From Aurelia coerulea (taxonomy: Eukaryota > Cnidaria > Scyphozoa > Semaeostomeae > Ulmaridae): a stretch of 64,000 nt of DNA. The number at the start of each line of letters is the position of its first letter. The first letter of the stretch is position 1. The stretch lies in NCBI GenBank assembly GCA_039566865.1, contig CM076957.1, positions 9,681,896 to 9,745,895 of the forward strand, read 5' to 3'. The position numbers were made by a program, and so were the translations under genes. Positions 39,540 to 51,205 of the stretch are shown here, piece after piece. The notes below the pieces were generated by a model. It ran no database searches. It was not told the DNA's origin and saw only the letters and a list, made by a program, of their open reading frames with translations.

Positions 39540-40690
39540 ACGATGTCCTTTTGAATATCTTCTCAAATTTTATACCCAATAAAGTAAAAACAATTAAACC
39601 CAGCCAGGCACCATGGATAACGCAACATGTCAAGAATTTTCTGCGGAAAAAGAATCATGCGTATAAAAGCTTTGTTAGGAGAGGTCAGCCCGGTGACAAG
39701 CTTGAGGAAATACAAACTATGATCTCAAAATGTTCAAAAATGATCGAGCATGCAAAGCGACGGTACTTTCTAAAAGCGGGTAATACCTTAGCGAATCCTG
39801 GAACAGGCCGCAAAACATACTGGTCATTACTTAACACTGTTCTAAACAAGGCCAAGATTCCTATAATACCACCTCTCTTAGAAAATGGGATATTCGTGAT
39901 GGATTTTACTGAAAAGGCCCAAATATTTAATGATTACTTCATCCTTCAGTGTACAACGATCGACACAGGTAGTGACATCCCACGACATATTCCGGTAAAT
40001 GCTACACTGTTGACTGAATTTCATTTGTCCGATGAAAAGATACTGAAAATTATTAGATCACTCAATCCTAATAAAGCGCATGGCTGGGATGAAATATCTG
40101 TAAGGATGATAAAAATGTGTGATTCTGCATTGGTTGTGCCTTTGAAGATAATATTCATAAACTGTTTGAGAAGCGGTACATTTCCAGATATATGGAAACA
40201 TGCAAACGTTGTGCCTGTTCACAAGAAGAACGAGAAAAACATAAAAAGGAATTATCGTCCAATTTCTCTGCTTCCAATCTTTGGAAAAATTCTCGAAAAA
40301 CTCATTTTTGACTCTCTGTATTCTCATCTTGTTTCATCTGAATTACTAAATCCTAATCAATCAGGATTCCGTCCCGGTGACTCGACAATCAATCAGCTAA
40401 TCTCGATAACACACACAATAGTTACAGCGTTTGATTGCAATCCTCCTCTTGATGTTCGCTCTGTGTACCTTGATATTTCTAAAGCATTTGACAGGGTATG
40501 GCATGATGGGCTAATCTATAAATTAAAGCGTTGCGGTGTCTCCGGACAACTTCTAAGTCTTATCAAAGATTTTTTAAAATCGCAAACAGAGAACTGTACT
40601 GAATGGACAGAGCTCGAGTTGGGGAGATGTTTCAGCAGGAGTGCCCCAGGGTTCTATTCTGGGCCCTTTATTTTTCTTGGTCTACATTAA
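39479..40690 (+). pseudogene. CR1-like RT, fingers and motif A
   Basis: The frame holds the linker (PSQAPWITQHVKNFLRKKNH, RRYFLKAGNTLANPGTGRKT), RSLNPNKAHGWDEISVRMIK, NYRPISLLPIFGKILEKLIF, NQSGFRPGDSTINQLISITH and YLDISKAFDRVWHDGLIYKL (motif A). Near 40610 a frameshift moves motif B (SAGVPQGSILGPLFFLVYIN) into another phase, so the printed end of this frame is not RT sequence. Confidence 0.8.
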
Positions 40691-41319
40691 TGATCTAACA
40701 GCAGACTTGAAGTGCAATGTTAAACTTTTTTGCTGATGATACATCACTTTTTACTATCGTGCAAGACTCAAATACAGCTGCCAGTGACATGAACCATGAC
40801 TTAGAGTTGATCAGTAAATGGGCTCATGACTGGAGGATGTCTTTTAATCCTGACCCTCAAAAGCAAGCAGTCGAATTAGTATTTTCAAAGAGAAAAACTG
40901 AAACCAATCATCCCGAAATTCTTTTCAGTAACATACCCGTGATGCAAGTAGTCGAACACAAGCATTTAGGAATCGTCCTAGACTCAAAATTGTCTTTTTC
41001 TTCCCATATTAAAGCAGCTATCTCCAAAGCGAGAAAGGGTATTGGTATGTTGAGATTTCTTTCAAGATATCTACCTAGGAACACCCTTAACGAGCTATAC
41101 AAGCTCTATATCCGACCCCATTTAGACTATGGAGATGTTATATACCATGATCCCCCAAAAGTATGCGAGTTCAGCGGAAATTTCACCTTGTCTAATTTAA
41201 TGGAAAAGCTAGAATCCGTCCAATATTCTGCCGCTTTAGCCGTGTCCGGTACATGGAGGAGAACATCTAGAGAGAAGTTGTACGCTGAGCTTGGATGGGA
41301 ATCTTTTAAGTCTTCGTAG
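40610..41319 (+). pseudogene. CR1-like RT, motif B, motif C and thumb
   Basis: From about 40610 the translation GDVSAGVPQGSILGPLFFLV and INDLTADLKCNVKLF precedes a one-T length change in a T run (near 40730). Then FADDTSLFTIV (motif C), LELISKWAHDWRMSFNPDPQ, VEHKHLGIVLDSKLSFSSHI and LPRNTLNELYKLYIRPHLDY follow to 41319, where the frame shifts again. Confidence 0.8.
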
Positions 41320-41961
41320 GTGGAGTAGACGCCTGACTTTGTTCTATAAAATTGTAAACAACCTAACTCTGAACTATACAAGGGATCCAATTCCACCACT
41401 TCAGCAGTTTCAGTACTCTCTTCGCAAACCTGACATCATCGGGCAAATAAGGGCAAGAACTGCAAAGTTCAAATCTACTTTTATCCTCATTGTCTGTCCG
41501 AATGGAATGAACTCGAACCTGAAACTAGGCTGGCACCATCTGTTGCCGTTTTCAAATTGAAAATGTTATCAAAAATCTGCCCCCCTGAAAAACCTGTATA
41601 TGGGATTCATGACCCAAAAGGTCTATCCTCTCTAACTCAACTTAGAGTCGGTCTTAGCAAGTTAAATTTTCATAAATTTAAACACAATTTTAAAGATACC
41701 ACAAATCCTATGTGTCCGACAAATGATGGTATTGAAGATACGGAACACTTCTTGTTGCTCTGCCCTTGTTTTGATGTACAAAGACGAGACCTCCTCGCTG
41801 GAATCTATGCATTAATACGACCACTTGGATATGTAAATCTTGCAAATGAAGCTTTACTACAACTTTTATTGTATGGCAATAAAGATTTTCCTATTTCACT
41901 AAATAGGCAAATTCTTGAGCTTACGCTACATTTTATCCATGAAACTGGTCGATTCGAGTGA
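41291..41961 (+). pseudogene. CR1-like LINE C-terminal region
   Basis: Two collinear frames, 41291-41558 (LLSLRRWSRRLTLFYKIVNN, RDPIPPLQQFQYSLRKPDII) and 41557-41961 (LTQLRVGLSKLNFHKFKHNF, NPMCPTNDGIEDTEHFLLLC). The C-x-x-x-H-x-x-x-x-C arrangement in MCPTNDGIEDTEHFLLLCPC is the zinc-type motif usual at the end of such RTs. It ends TGA at 41961. Confidence 0.75.
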
Positions 41962-42177
41962 ATTTCTGTAGCCACTTAACCATCCCTTCATAAGCCACCC
42001 GTTTTTGTCCCATAGTTAAAGTAGTTTCTTTTCCTTTATTATCTTTATTTAATGGCCTCGGGGTAGACACAGCCTTTTGCTCCCTGGGGTTGATCGTCCT
42101 GGTAGTATTGTAGAGTAATTTTATAAGTAATGTAGTTCGTAATTTGTATTGTAAATTTTATTTGGAATATATTATAT

Positions 42178-42190
42178 AAAAAAAAAAAAT
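42178..42190 (+). other. Poly(A) tail of the CR1-like LINE
   Basis: A run of 12-13 A residues directly after the TA-rich 3' untranslated region, closing the element. Confidence 0.7.
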
Positions 42191-43794
42191 CTTGAATATT
42201 GACGCCATGCGCTCCGCAGCTGAAAATTTTCGGCTCAAGTATCCGTGTGTCCAGCTTCAGAACGATCAACTGTATAAACATGAAGATTCTTTTCATTAGT
42301 GATATCATATCAACATAAAAGCAGCTTTTTAAAGCTATTGATATCAAATGCAAATTTCGACTCAGTTCAAAATGGCAACTAGTTTTCTTTGCGTTGTCTT
42401 GCTTGGTCATGATTCTCATCGTGTAGGCCTATCTCCTGAATTTGAATATGGTGCAAAGCAATGTATGGTCCTAAAGTAAACCAAAGACGTTTCGGGAGCA
42501 AACTTGGTTCCTGGAGTTGCGGTAAGATGTTCCAGTGCTGCAAGCAATTCATATTGTCAACGAATTTTTGTGAAAATTTGGACATAGGCCTAATTCATCC
42601 ACAAAACAATGAAAACGAGCACTGAGCAGCCATAATTTCCAGCCTGTTTCAGATCATTCTATCGCTGCAAAGATGACACATTAAACACAGTAATTCTTCA
42701 AACTATTATTCATTCAAGATTTAAGTTTAGATGTACATTTCCTTGCTGATGCATCTTACTTATGCCCTATTCACAACGTAAAGTAATGCAAATGAGATCC
42801 AAACTCTCCTCTATCACTACCCGTTTTTTTATAAGAAAAATACACTCAATAGACACCACCGGGGCACCACCCATAAGAAACAGTAGCCTCAATTTTTGGA
42901 ACTTAGAAACTACCCTACCTGACTTAAAGGCCAAGAAATTTAAATAATTTGCACCCAACAAAACTTGTGACACCGTACAGTAACAAGCAACTATTTTTCG
43001 ACATTGTTTTCAGTGCAAATCATGTAAAAATTCGTCAAAAAACAACATTTAATCACACTTTTGACAACCTTTTTTTGATACCCGTGGTAAGAAAAAAAGG
43101 GGTGAAAACGATACCCGGAAAGGAATCCATGCCACGTCAGCAAAATGTACCATGTACCCCCCCCCGGAAGCTCATAAGAAACTTTTCGTAGCAAAATAGT
43201 CCTAAGATTAAAGAAACTTACTATTAGTTTCTTATAAAAATGAGTGTATATCAGGTCAAGGCACTAAAAGTATTTCATTTCTGAGTGCATAATTTTCATT
43301 GCTGCGGATTGATATCTTCGGTGCATGCAAAGCAAAATATCCAACTGGAAGTGAATATAATGGCTTTTTATAAGAGACTGCTTAAAAGAAACTCAACTTT
43401 CAGATTGCCAAAAATTTACAAAATCTCCAGTACTAGGAAACATAACTTAAGAAACTATTTATTTTGATAAAAGAAAGTCCTTGGCATATTCTTACCTTAT
43501 TTTCACCCATTTATCGACAATAATAACGAGTGGAAGGCAGTTTCAATTTCTAAATTTCACCCAGTTTTTTTACATGATTGTCATTACAATCCTCCTGTCA
43601 AATTTCTACACCAGTTTTGCTCACAGAAATTCCTCACGAGTCTCTTGAATTTTACAACCTTTTATAAGTACCTTTTATAACAAGGTTTTCTGAAGCCTAT
43701 ACAGACATCACTCAAGTACCTCCAAAGTAGTATGATACAGGAAACAATTGAAAATAAAGTAAAATTATGTCCAGGACTTCCTTGCCAATATAAA
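42191..43794. other. Non-coding stretch
   Basis: No supported gene. Short words such as AGTTTCTTA recur (43165, 43200-43235, 43440), and a segment near 43715-43760 (CAAGTACCT...AGTA.TATG.TAC..GAAACAA) resembles 53300-53350, which indicates a dispersed repeat. The 60-124 residue open frames here have no family features. Confidence 0.45.
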
Positions 43795-43796
43795 TA

Positions 43797-44390
43797 CAGG
43801 GTGTCCCAAAAAGCTGTGCCCCGTTTGTCTGAGGATTGCGACGAAACGGCATAAGATTCTTGCCAAATTTTTGCACTATGGTGCTCTTCAGATGTTCAAT
43901 TAAAGTTTGCTACCATGCCCATGAAAATCCGTTGAAAAATAATGGAGCTATGACATTCAGGAGACCAAATTTGACCGATCACCGAAACCAGCGGTCGGCC
44001 ATTTTGTCTTACTATTTGCAGCGATAAATAGCTTCATGGATTGAAGATGAAACAGCAGCCTCCATTGTCATAGCTCTCATGAAAATTCCGATAATCCTCG
44101 GAGAGTTCCACTATTTCTGACCTCACAGAAATTATTTTATACCACACTTGAAGATACTTTTCACTGCAAAAGAGCAAGACAAAATGGCCGACCGCTGGTT
44201 TCAGTCATCAGGCAAATTTGGTTTTCTGAAGGTCATAGCTCCATCATTTTTCAACGGATTTTTACGGGGATGGTAGCAAACTTTAATTGAATGTCTGAAG
44301 GGCAACATCATGCAAAAGTTTGGCGAGAATCTTTTGCCGTTTTGTGGCAATCTTCAAGCAAACGGGGCACAATGTTTTTGGGACACCCTG
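43797..44390. mobile_element. MITE with 220-bp inverted repeats and TA target duplication
   Basis: 594 bp starting CAGGGTGTCCCAAAAA and ending TTTTTGGGACACCCTG, flanked by TA at 43795-43796 and 44391-44392. The arms (about 43797-44025 and 44165-44390) remain alignable along their length, with shared words such as AATTAAAGTTTGCTACCAT and AACCAGCGGTCGGCCATTTT. TA duplication and palindromic build point to a Tc1/mariner-type non-autonomous element. There is no coding capacity. Confidence 0.9.
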
Positions 44391-44400
44391 TAGTTTCTTT

Positions 44401-45819
44401 GACAAGAATCATGACAAGAAACAAAAGTGGATGACGGATGAGATCTTAGGAATGATGAGAGAAAGGAAAGAGAACAAAAATGATATCATAAAATATCGAG
44501 AATGGAATACGAAAATACAGAAAGCATGTAGAGAAGCTAAAGAAAAGTATTGGGCAGAAAAGTGCAAAGAAGTGGAAGAATTGGACAAGCAAAATAGATC
44601 GAAGGAAATGTATCAAAAAGTCAAAGAAATGACAAGAAAAAGGAAAAATAACAGAGGAAACGTGTGCGTAGAGGATAAGGACGGGAACATGTTATTTGAG
44701 AACCATGAAATTGAGGAACGATGGAATGAATACATAGGCGAACTTTATCACGTAGAACGAGATGAAAAACCAGAAATAGGAAGTGATGATGGTCAAGTAA
44801 TACTTAAGTCAGAAGTGCAGCATGTAATAGAGAACTTAAGAAATGATAAAGCTAGTGGAATGGATGAGATATCAAGTGAAATGCTTAAAGCATTAGATGA
44901 AGAAGGAATAAAAGTCATCACGAAGTTATGCAATCTCATATATGAAAGTGAACACATACCATCATTATTAAAGATTCCAAAAAAACAAAATGCTACCAAA
45001 TGCTCGCAACATCATACTATTAGTCTCATGAACCATGTACTAAAAGTTTTTATCAAAATAATCACCAACAGAAATAGACCATCTATAGAACAAGAAATAA
45101 GCGAAGAACAAAATAGATTTATGACAGGGAAAGGAACACGAGAAGGGCTGTTCAATATACGAATCATTACGGAAAGATGCCTAGACCTAGGGATAGATTT
45201 ATACGTATGCTTCATTGATTATGAAAAGGCATTTGATCGAGTTGATCACGTAAAACTCATAGAAAGTCTGACGGAAACTGACATATGCGCAAAAGAGATA
45301 AGATTAATAAGAAACATATACTGGAGTGAAAAGGCATTTGTGGAAACAAGCAATGGCAACTCAACAAAACCAATAAGTATAACGAGAGGAGTGAGACAAG
45401 GTTGCGTCTTATCACCAATATTGTTCAACTGGTATACCGAGAGAATATTTAGAAAACTGAAAGAAAAACCTGGGATAGACATCGGAGGACATGTCATCAA
45501 CAATCTCAGATATGCCGACGATACGGTACTTCTAGCAACATCAATAGAAGACCTCCAAGACATATTAGAAACAGTTAACAGAGAAGGAGAGAAATACGGG
45601 ATGAAAATGAACATAGGAAAGACAAAATCAATGATTCTGAGCAGAAATGAGGAGAATAGACAAATGAATTTAAAGTTAAATGGGGAATCAATTGATCAAG
45701 TAAATAGATTTACATATCTAGGGCAACTGATTGTACCTAATGGGAAATCGGATGATGAAATCAAGAGAAGAATAGAAATAGCACGAGGCGCTTTCAGGAG
45801 TATGTCACACACACACTAA
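44401..45819 (+). pseudogene. RTE-type reverse transcriptase (copy 1)
   Basis: Open for about 470 residues from the element edge. It has a basic coiled linker, NLRNDKASGMDEISSEMLKA, MNHVLKVFIKIITNRNRPSI, LYVCFIDYEKAFDRVDHVKL (motif A), ITRGVRQGCVLSPILFNWYT (motif B) and NLRYADDTVLLATSIEDLQ (motif C). The thumb is NRFTYLGQLIVPNGKSDDEI, then the frame ends SMSHTH-stop because of a length change in a CA run at 45806-45818. All catalytic residues are present, but the protein is cut before its C-terminal part. Confidence 0.85.
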
Positions 45820-46292
45820 CTTCCAAAGATCTGTCAATCAAAATAAGGAAAAGACTAGTTGACTGTTACATATGGTCTACACTCTTAGACGGTGCAGAAA
45901 CATGGACTATATCTAAAAATATGATGGACAGGATTAGAGCCTTTGAGATGTGGGTTTGGCGCAAAATACAGAGGATTTCATGGCAAAGTCATACTAAAAA
46001 TGAGACAGTGTTAGAAAGAATAGGAGAGAAAAGAAACATCATGCAAATAATAATGACAAGGAAACTAACATTCTTCGGTCACATGATAAGGAGGGACAAC
46101 TTACATCGTGTCATACTGGAAGGTCGAATACCATCAAGACGCCCCAGAGGAAGACCAAGAGCTATGTGGATGGACAACATTGGAGATTGGGTGGGAAGAA
46201 AACATTATGGATGGCTTGTAAGAAAAGCCCAGGATAGAGGAAAGTGGAAACAATTCATAGCAGCCTACCTACAACGAGTAGACGGCACATGA
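45806..46292 (+). pseudogene. RTE-type LINE C-terminal part (copy 1)
   Basis: After the CA-run frameshift the protein continues TSKDLSIKIRKRLVDCYIWS, LLDGAETWTISKNMMDRIRA, MWVWRKIQRISWQSHTKNET, MTRKLTFFGHMIRRDNLHRV and RRPRGRPRAMWMDNIGDW, ending VDGT-stop at 46292. The GHMIRRD...RPRGRPR block closes many RTE-like and related RTs. Confidence 0.8.
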
Positions 46293-46306
46293 GAAGTAGT
46301 TTCTTT

Positions 46307-46538
46307 AGTTATGTTTTCCCTACTTGAGTTTCTTAATTTTTTTGGTGATCTGGGAGTTGAATACTCCTGTGAGTGTACCTGTGCACATACTGTATTTTTT
46401 GTAAGAAACAAAGAATTTGGGCCAGTACTTAAAGTTTCTTAAAATTATCATATTTTGAGTACTGAGAGTTTCTTTTTGGTTTCATAGAGGTTCAATAACA
46501 ATCTTAATGTTCATTACCTGTGCCCTCATCAGCATATA
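46307..46538. other. Short non-coding spacer
   Basis: AT-rich, with several AGTTTCTT words like those upstream of the MITE. No gene. It is probably the interrupted original target locus continuing. Confidence 0.4.
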
Positions 46539-47990
46539 TCAGTCAGTCCCCCCATTTCCCTCACTACTGAGCCTAGCCCTATCAAGTATATCCTTAAGGT
46601 TCTTACATTTCCTAAATGCTATTAAAGGTGGCTCAGGAAACACAGCCCTATGCTCCTCCGAGTTTGTGAGCATAGAATGGAGTCTCCTGGCAACCTTCCC
46701 CAAACTATTGAGTGTTGGAAGGTATGTGCCAACAAGTGGGACCCTTTCCCCCCTCCCTTTGTTATTGGTCCTATTTCCCGCATTTGCTAGAAGAGTTGTC
46801 CTATCCAACCTATACGTACCCTATCTATTTGTTCGTTAACTAAAGACTCTTCGTAGCCCCTGTCCTTAAGCCATCCAGCTAACTCGCCTACCCTCTCCTG
46901 AAATTGGCGATCTTCTGAGCATATCCTACGAAACCTAAAAGCCTGACCATAGGGGATTGCCTTCTTCGTGTGCCAGGGGTGACAAGACTTCTTATGCAAG
47001 TACTGATGTGTATCAGTTGGCTTGCAGAACAAGTCTGTCGAAAGGACTCCCCCCGCCCCCACGCTAACCTGAACATCTAAAAAACTAATACTCTCCCGTG
47101 ATTGCTCGCTAGTAAACTTAATTGTTTCGTGGCTACTGTTGAGATGATTGATGAAAGACTTCAGCTTCCCTCCCCGTGCATCTAGACAAAGAAAACATCA
47201 TCGATGAATCTCATCCAGATGAGGGGCTTGTCAGGTGAAGCCTCCAACAACCTCTCTTCCTACCGGGTCATGAAGAGATTGGCATAGGCCGGAGCGAACT
47301 TCGTGCCTATAGCTGTGCCCAATTTCTGCCTATAAATCCTATCATTAAATTCAAAGTAATTATTCTCCAAGTTCAAGGACGCCAACCCCACTAGGGTATC
47401 AGTAGTGGAATGCTTGGATAGAGTCCCACAACATCAACTGTACACAACAAAGCCCCCTCTGGTATCCTACCTAGCTAACTTAGCCTATAGACAAAAAGTG
47501 GTTAGTGTCCTTAACATATGACCTACTTTGGCTAACCAAGGGGTTAAGGTGGTGGTCTAGATACTCTGAAATAGATTCTGTTATAGTACCACAATTGGAA
47601 ATGACTGGTCGCCCCCTAACACTGCTAAGACCCCTGTTGGATCCTAGGCGATAAATAAAATCTACCTAACCTAGAATCTTTAATTTCCAAATTATCAGTC
47701 ACTTCCTCTAAACCGGGGTCCCCCTCTCTCAGTTCTTTCAACCTAGAATTAATGTTCTTACCCAAATCTACCTTGGGGTCCACCTCTATTTCTTCATAAA
47801 CCTGCCTATCATCTAGTTGTCGGTTAGCCTCACTTATGTAATCCCCCCTATCCCAAACTACAACCGCTGCTCCCTTATCCGCTTCCTTGATAACTATGTT
47901 CCTATCACATTTAAGCTGTTTCAAAGAAAGTTGTTCAGAAGAAGAAAGATTACTAAAATTCTTACCCTCCGGCGAGACAGACATTACCTC
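46539..47990 (-). pseudogene. Penelope-like element group D, heavily decayed RT
   Basis: The minus strand from about 47984 begins MSVSPEGKNFSNLSSSEQLS and DRNIVIKEADKGAAVVVWDR, the conserved PLE N-terminal block, then the RT core in several frames with stops (LCTVDVVGLYPSIP is motif A near 47440). The thumb follows (CKPTDTHQYLHKKSCHPWHT, FRFRRICSEDRQFQERVGEL) and the post-RT block (FPEPPLIAFRKCKNLKDILD), and the copy stops at RLSSEGNGGT without reaching the GIY-YIG domain. The truncation is at the 3' side, unlike the other PLEs here. It is the oldest-looking PLE in the window. Confidence 0.75.
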
Positions 47991-48910
47991 TTATGAAATA
48001 TTATATAATGTTCATTATTTTCTTTCCAACAGCTTGTTAGAATTTCTAATAAGAATTTACTTCACCCTGCTTGCAAATCAATAGTCGAAAATGGGCAAAT
48101 TCAAAAACAGAGAAAATACACTTCCATCTAAGTGGCGTATGCTGAGATCCATTGCAGTCTCTCTTACATGTCTCATGTTCAAACGGATATGTCTCTTGTG
48201 TAATTTCTCCTTTTTCAAAACTCAGTAGAATCCTGTTTTATCAGCTCTGATCAGTTTTCTTCCCTGATTTGATTTCTACTGCCTTTACATTTCACATGCA
48301 GCTACTTTTCTTTCTCTCGCATGATTATTTTCCAAGTTCCTGCTATTCTGTTTTTAATGCTGGAAGTAGCATATCCCTTGATATCTTTTTAATGTATTTA
48401 AAAGGATTCTTTGCTCCACTCTTTGCACTAGCCTTACACTAAATTTAATTCCACTCCGTCTCTCCTGTCAACTCCGAGACCTTTTTGCATCGTTAGTTGA
48501 CTTACCTGCATTTGATATGTGCACCCTGTATCTTAAGACTATCTCCGTTTTGTTTCTCGCAGCCGTCTCTATTCTTGTTGTCCTTCCCTCTGCATAGCTA
48601 TTCTCTTTTTGAAATACGAAGTCTTATCACATATAGGCACGGTTTAATTGGTGTTCATTTTGCTCGATGCTTGACAACGTTCTTTATAATTCCAAAGATA
48701 GAGGCAGGATGAACCTGTTCTTTCTTGTTCCTCTATTTGTCCTCATTGCTTCCTCTGTTCACTGCTTATGTATCCTTTCTTTGCTAAATGTTCATGCAAT
48801 TTAAAGTCCCTGAAGATTTTTTCAATCTATCCTTCTAGTTGCGCTGCCTGAATTCCCAAATTTCCCACAGTTGCAGTTATTGCTCTTGTTCTGGTAGGGA
48901 GCAGTCATTT
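47991..48910. other. Non-coding stretch
   Basis: Pyrimidine-rich on the plus strand with no supported gene. I saw no terminal repeats or RNA features. Confidence 0.4.
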
Positions 48911-48988
48911 TTATGTTTGAAGAATGAAAACATTATGCAGGGGCTTTTGCTCCAACCGGAAGGAATACACCTACCTACATAGGTACAT

Positions 48989-50326
48989 CTTCTTCTTCTC
49001 ATGTGCCGTCTACTCGTTGTAGGTAGGCTGCTATGAATTGTTTCCACTTTCCTCTATCCTGGGCTTTTCTTACAAGCCATCCATAATGTTTTCTTCCCAC
49101 CCAATCTCCAATGTTGTCCATCCACATAGCTCTTGGTCTTCCTCTGGGGCGTCTTGATGGTATTCGACCTTCCAGTATGACACGATGTAAGTTGTCCCTC
49201 CTTATCATGTGACCGAAGAATGTTAGTTTCCTTGTCATTATTATTTGCATGATGTTTCTTTTCTCTCCTATTCTTTCTAACACTGTCTCATTTTTAGTAT
49301 GACTTTGCCATGAAATCCTCTGTATTTTGCGCCAAACCCACATCTCAAAGGCTCTAATCCTGTCCATCATATTTTTAGATATAGTCCATGTTTCTGCACC
49401 GTCTAAGAGTGTAGACCATATGTAACAGTCAACTAGTCTTTTCCTTATTTTGATTGACAGATCTTTGGAAGTTAGTGTGTGTGTGACATACTCCTGAAAG
49501 CGCCTCGTGCTATTTCTATTCTTCTCTTGATTTCATCATCCGATTTCCCATTAGGTACAATCAGTTGCCCTAGATATGTAAATCTATTTACTTGATCAAT
49601 TGATTCCCCATTTAACTTTAAATTCATTTGTCTATTCTCCTCATTTCTGCTCAGAATCATTGATTTTGTCTTTCCTATGTTCATTTTCATCCCGTATTTC
49701 TCTCCTTCTCTGTTAACTGTTCCTAATATGTCTTGGAGGTCTTCTATTGATGTTGCTAGAAGTACCGTATCGTCGGCATATCTGAGATTGTTGATGACAT
49801 GTCCTCCGATGTCTATCCCAGGTTTTCCTTTCAGTTTTCTAAATATTCTCTCTGTATACCAGTTGAACAATATTGGTGATAAGACGCAACCTTGTCTCAC
49901 TCCTCTCGTTATACTTATTGGTTTTGTTGAGTTGCCATTGCTTGTTTCCACAAATGCCTTTTGGCTCCAGTATATGTTTCTTATTAATCTTATCTCTTTT
50001 GCGCATATGTCAGTTTCCCTCAGACTTTCTATGAGTTTTACGTGATCAACTCGATCAAATGCCTTTTCATAATCAATGAAGCATACGTATAAATCTATCC
50101 CTAGGTCTGGCATCTTTCCGTAATGATTCGTATATTGAACAGCCCTTCTCGTGTTCCTTTCCCTGTCATAAATCCATTTTGTTCTTCGCTTATTTCTTGT
50201 TCTATAGATGGTCTATTTCTGTTGGTGATTATTTTAATAAAAACTTTTAGTACATGGTTCATGAGACGAATAGTACGATGTTGCGAGCATTTGGTAGCAT
50301 TTTGTTTTTTTGGAATCTTTAATAAT
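48989..50326 (-). pseudogene. RTE-type LINE copy 2, inverted relative to copy 1
   Basis: A minus-strand copy of the 3' 1,338 bp of the element at 44.4-46.3 kb. It starts inside LLKIPKKQNATKCSQHRTIR and carries motif A (YVCFIDYEKAFDRVDHVKL), motif B (TRGVRQGCVLSPILFNWY) and motif C (LRYADDTVLLATS). The same SMSHTH-stop frameshift in the CA run is at about 49472-49485, and the C-terminal part is at 49370-48999. Protein differences from copy 1 are few (for example RTIR versus HTIS). It ends with (CTT)n at 48989 on the plus strand, which is (AAG)n on the element strand. Confidence 0.9.
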
Positions 50327-50950
50327 TGTAACAATAGGCATTATTTGTGCACACGATGGAAACAATCAAAGAAGCATCTAAGATATTCACAGGCAGTGTT
50401 AATGTATACAATCAAAACAATTCAGAGATATTTGGGCTAACAATCAAATTTGGCGTAGTTGCCAATTGATATTTCCTCATTAAGGCTAATTAGCTACTTG
50501 CTCTTAAAATCAATGGAGCTGCCAACTCATTACGAGGCAATCTTCAAAATTTGACCTCTTTGACCTGGCACGCTGCCCTTACTGTTTGAAAATTGCCGAA
50601 GGAACCTACCAACCCATATAATAATACTATCAAGAAACAAGTGTAGCACTGTTATAGAGGCAACCCTTGTCAGGATAAAGTAAAAGATTTGTCAATAGTG
50701 TCGGCTATCCTTTACTTTCACTCAGGGCAGTAGGAAGCATCTTAACCTTGAAGGGGCACGGCACTTCTAGGTCACAAGCTCGAAGTAAAGATAACTACCG
50801 CATCGGTCTTCAAAAGGGGCACATGCTGAGACGAAAAGGGCACTTTTTGGATTGTTGCAAAATCTTGTGGGGGGGCACGAGCCCCCAGTGCCCCTCTGTT
50901 TCTACTTCTCTGGTTTCACTACATCTAATGTAATAGTTCTGATGCATGCA
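50327..50950. other. Continuation of tandem unit 1 with a dispersed-repeat patch
   Basis: 50327-50745 matches 51298-51735. The patch near 50740-50935, with GGGGCACGG, GCAAAATCTTGTGGGGGGGC and CCCCCAGTGCCCC, resembles the minus strand at 14040-14110 and reads like a dispersed repeat. No coding is supported. Confidence 0.5.
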
Positions 50951-50957
50951 TGGACTT

Positions 50958-51020
50958 GCCCAAATCGTCTTGTGAGGAAAAAAGAGACCCTTTCTTTCTT
51001 CCTTACAAGACGATTTGGGC
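50958..51020. repeat. Short inverted repeat (20-bp stem)
   Basis: GCCCAAATCGTCTTGTGAGG at 50958-50977 pairs with CCTTACAAGACGATTTGGGC at 51001-51020 with one mismatch and a 23-nt pyrimidine-rich loop. A strong hairpin in DNA or RNA. No terminator role is implied in a eukaryote. Confidence 0.8.
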
Positions 51021-51205
51021 ACGTGCAATGCATATACAGAAATCTGGTCTTCTTCATGAAGTGGGCTTGTTACTAGGCTACTGCCATTTCGATATAAACT
51101 AAATCGTGCATTAAACAGTTGCAATTGCAAATAAATATTCTATCACTCTGAGGCACGCTACGTGCATGATCTCATTCTTCAAACATGGCTAATGGGGGCC
51201 TTTAA

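Larger units (their letters stand above)
38142..42190 (+). mobile_element. CR1-like LINE with N-terminal 2A motif
   Basis: A nearly complete plus-strand LINE: N-terminal hydrophobic segment, 2A-like site, APE endonuclease, RT, C-terminal zinc-type region, and a poly(A) run at about 42178-42190. Frameshifts near 39470, 40610, 40735 and 41290, plus a stop near 41558, break it into pieces that are collinear. Confidence 0.85.
44391..46306 (+). mobile_element. RTE-type LINE copy 1 with 10-bp target duplication
   Basis: The element at 44401-46296 is bounded by TAGTTTCTTT at 44391-44400 and again at 46297-46306. It is 5' truncated (starts DKNHDKKQKWMTDEILGMM) and ends ACATGAGAAG without a long tail. 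The left target copy directly touches the MITE. The 3' 1,338 bp recur inverted at 48989-50326. Confidence 0.85.
48911..51205. repeat. Tandem duplication unit 1 (interrupted by a LINE)
   Basis: 48911-48988, then 50327-50760, then 51080-51205 match unit 2 (51206-52005) in order at an estimated 90 percent. The shared left edge is TTATGTTTGAAGAATGAAAA and the shared right edge is GGCTAATGGGGGCCTTTAAT. Unit 1 contains the LINE copy at 48989-50326 and a block at about 50760-51080 not seen in unit 2. Confidence 0.8.

Noticed and set aside
45246..45614. 122-residue minus-strand frame, conserved again at 49677-50045
   Set aside because: It is antisense to the RT palm. The conservation follows from the near-identical LINE copies.
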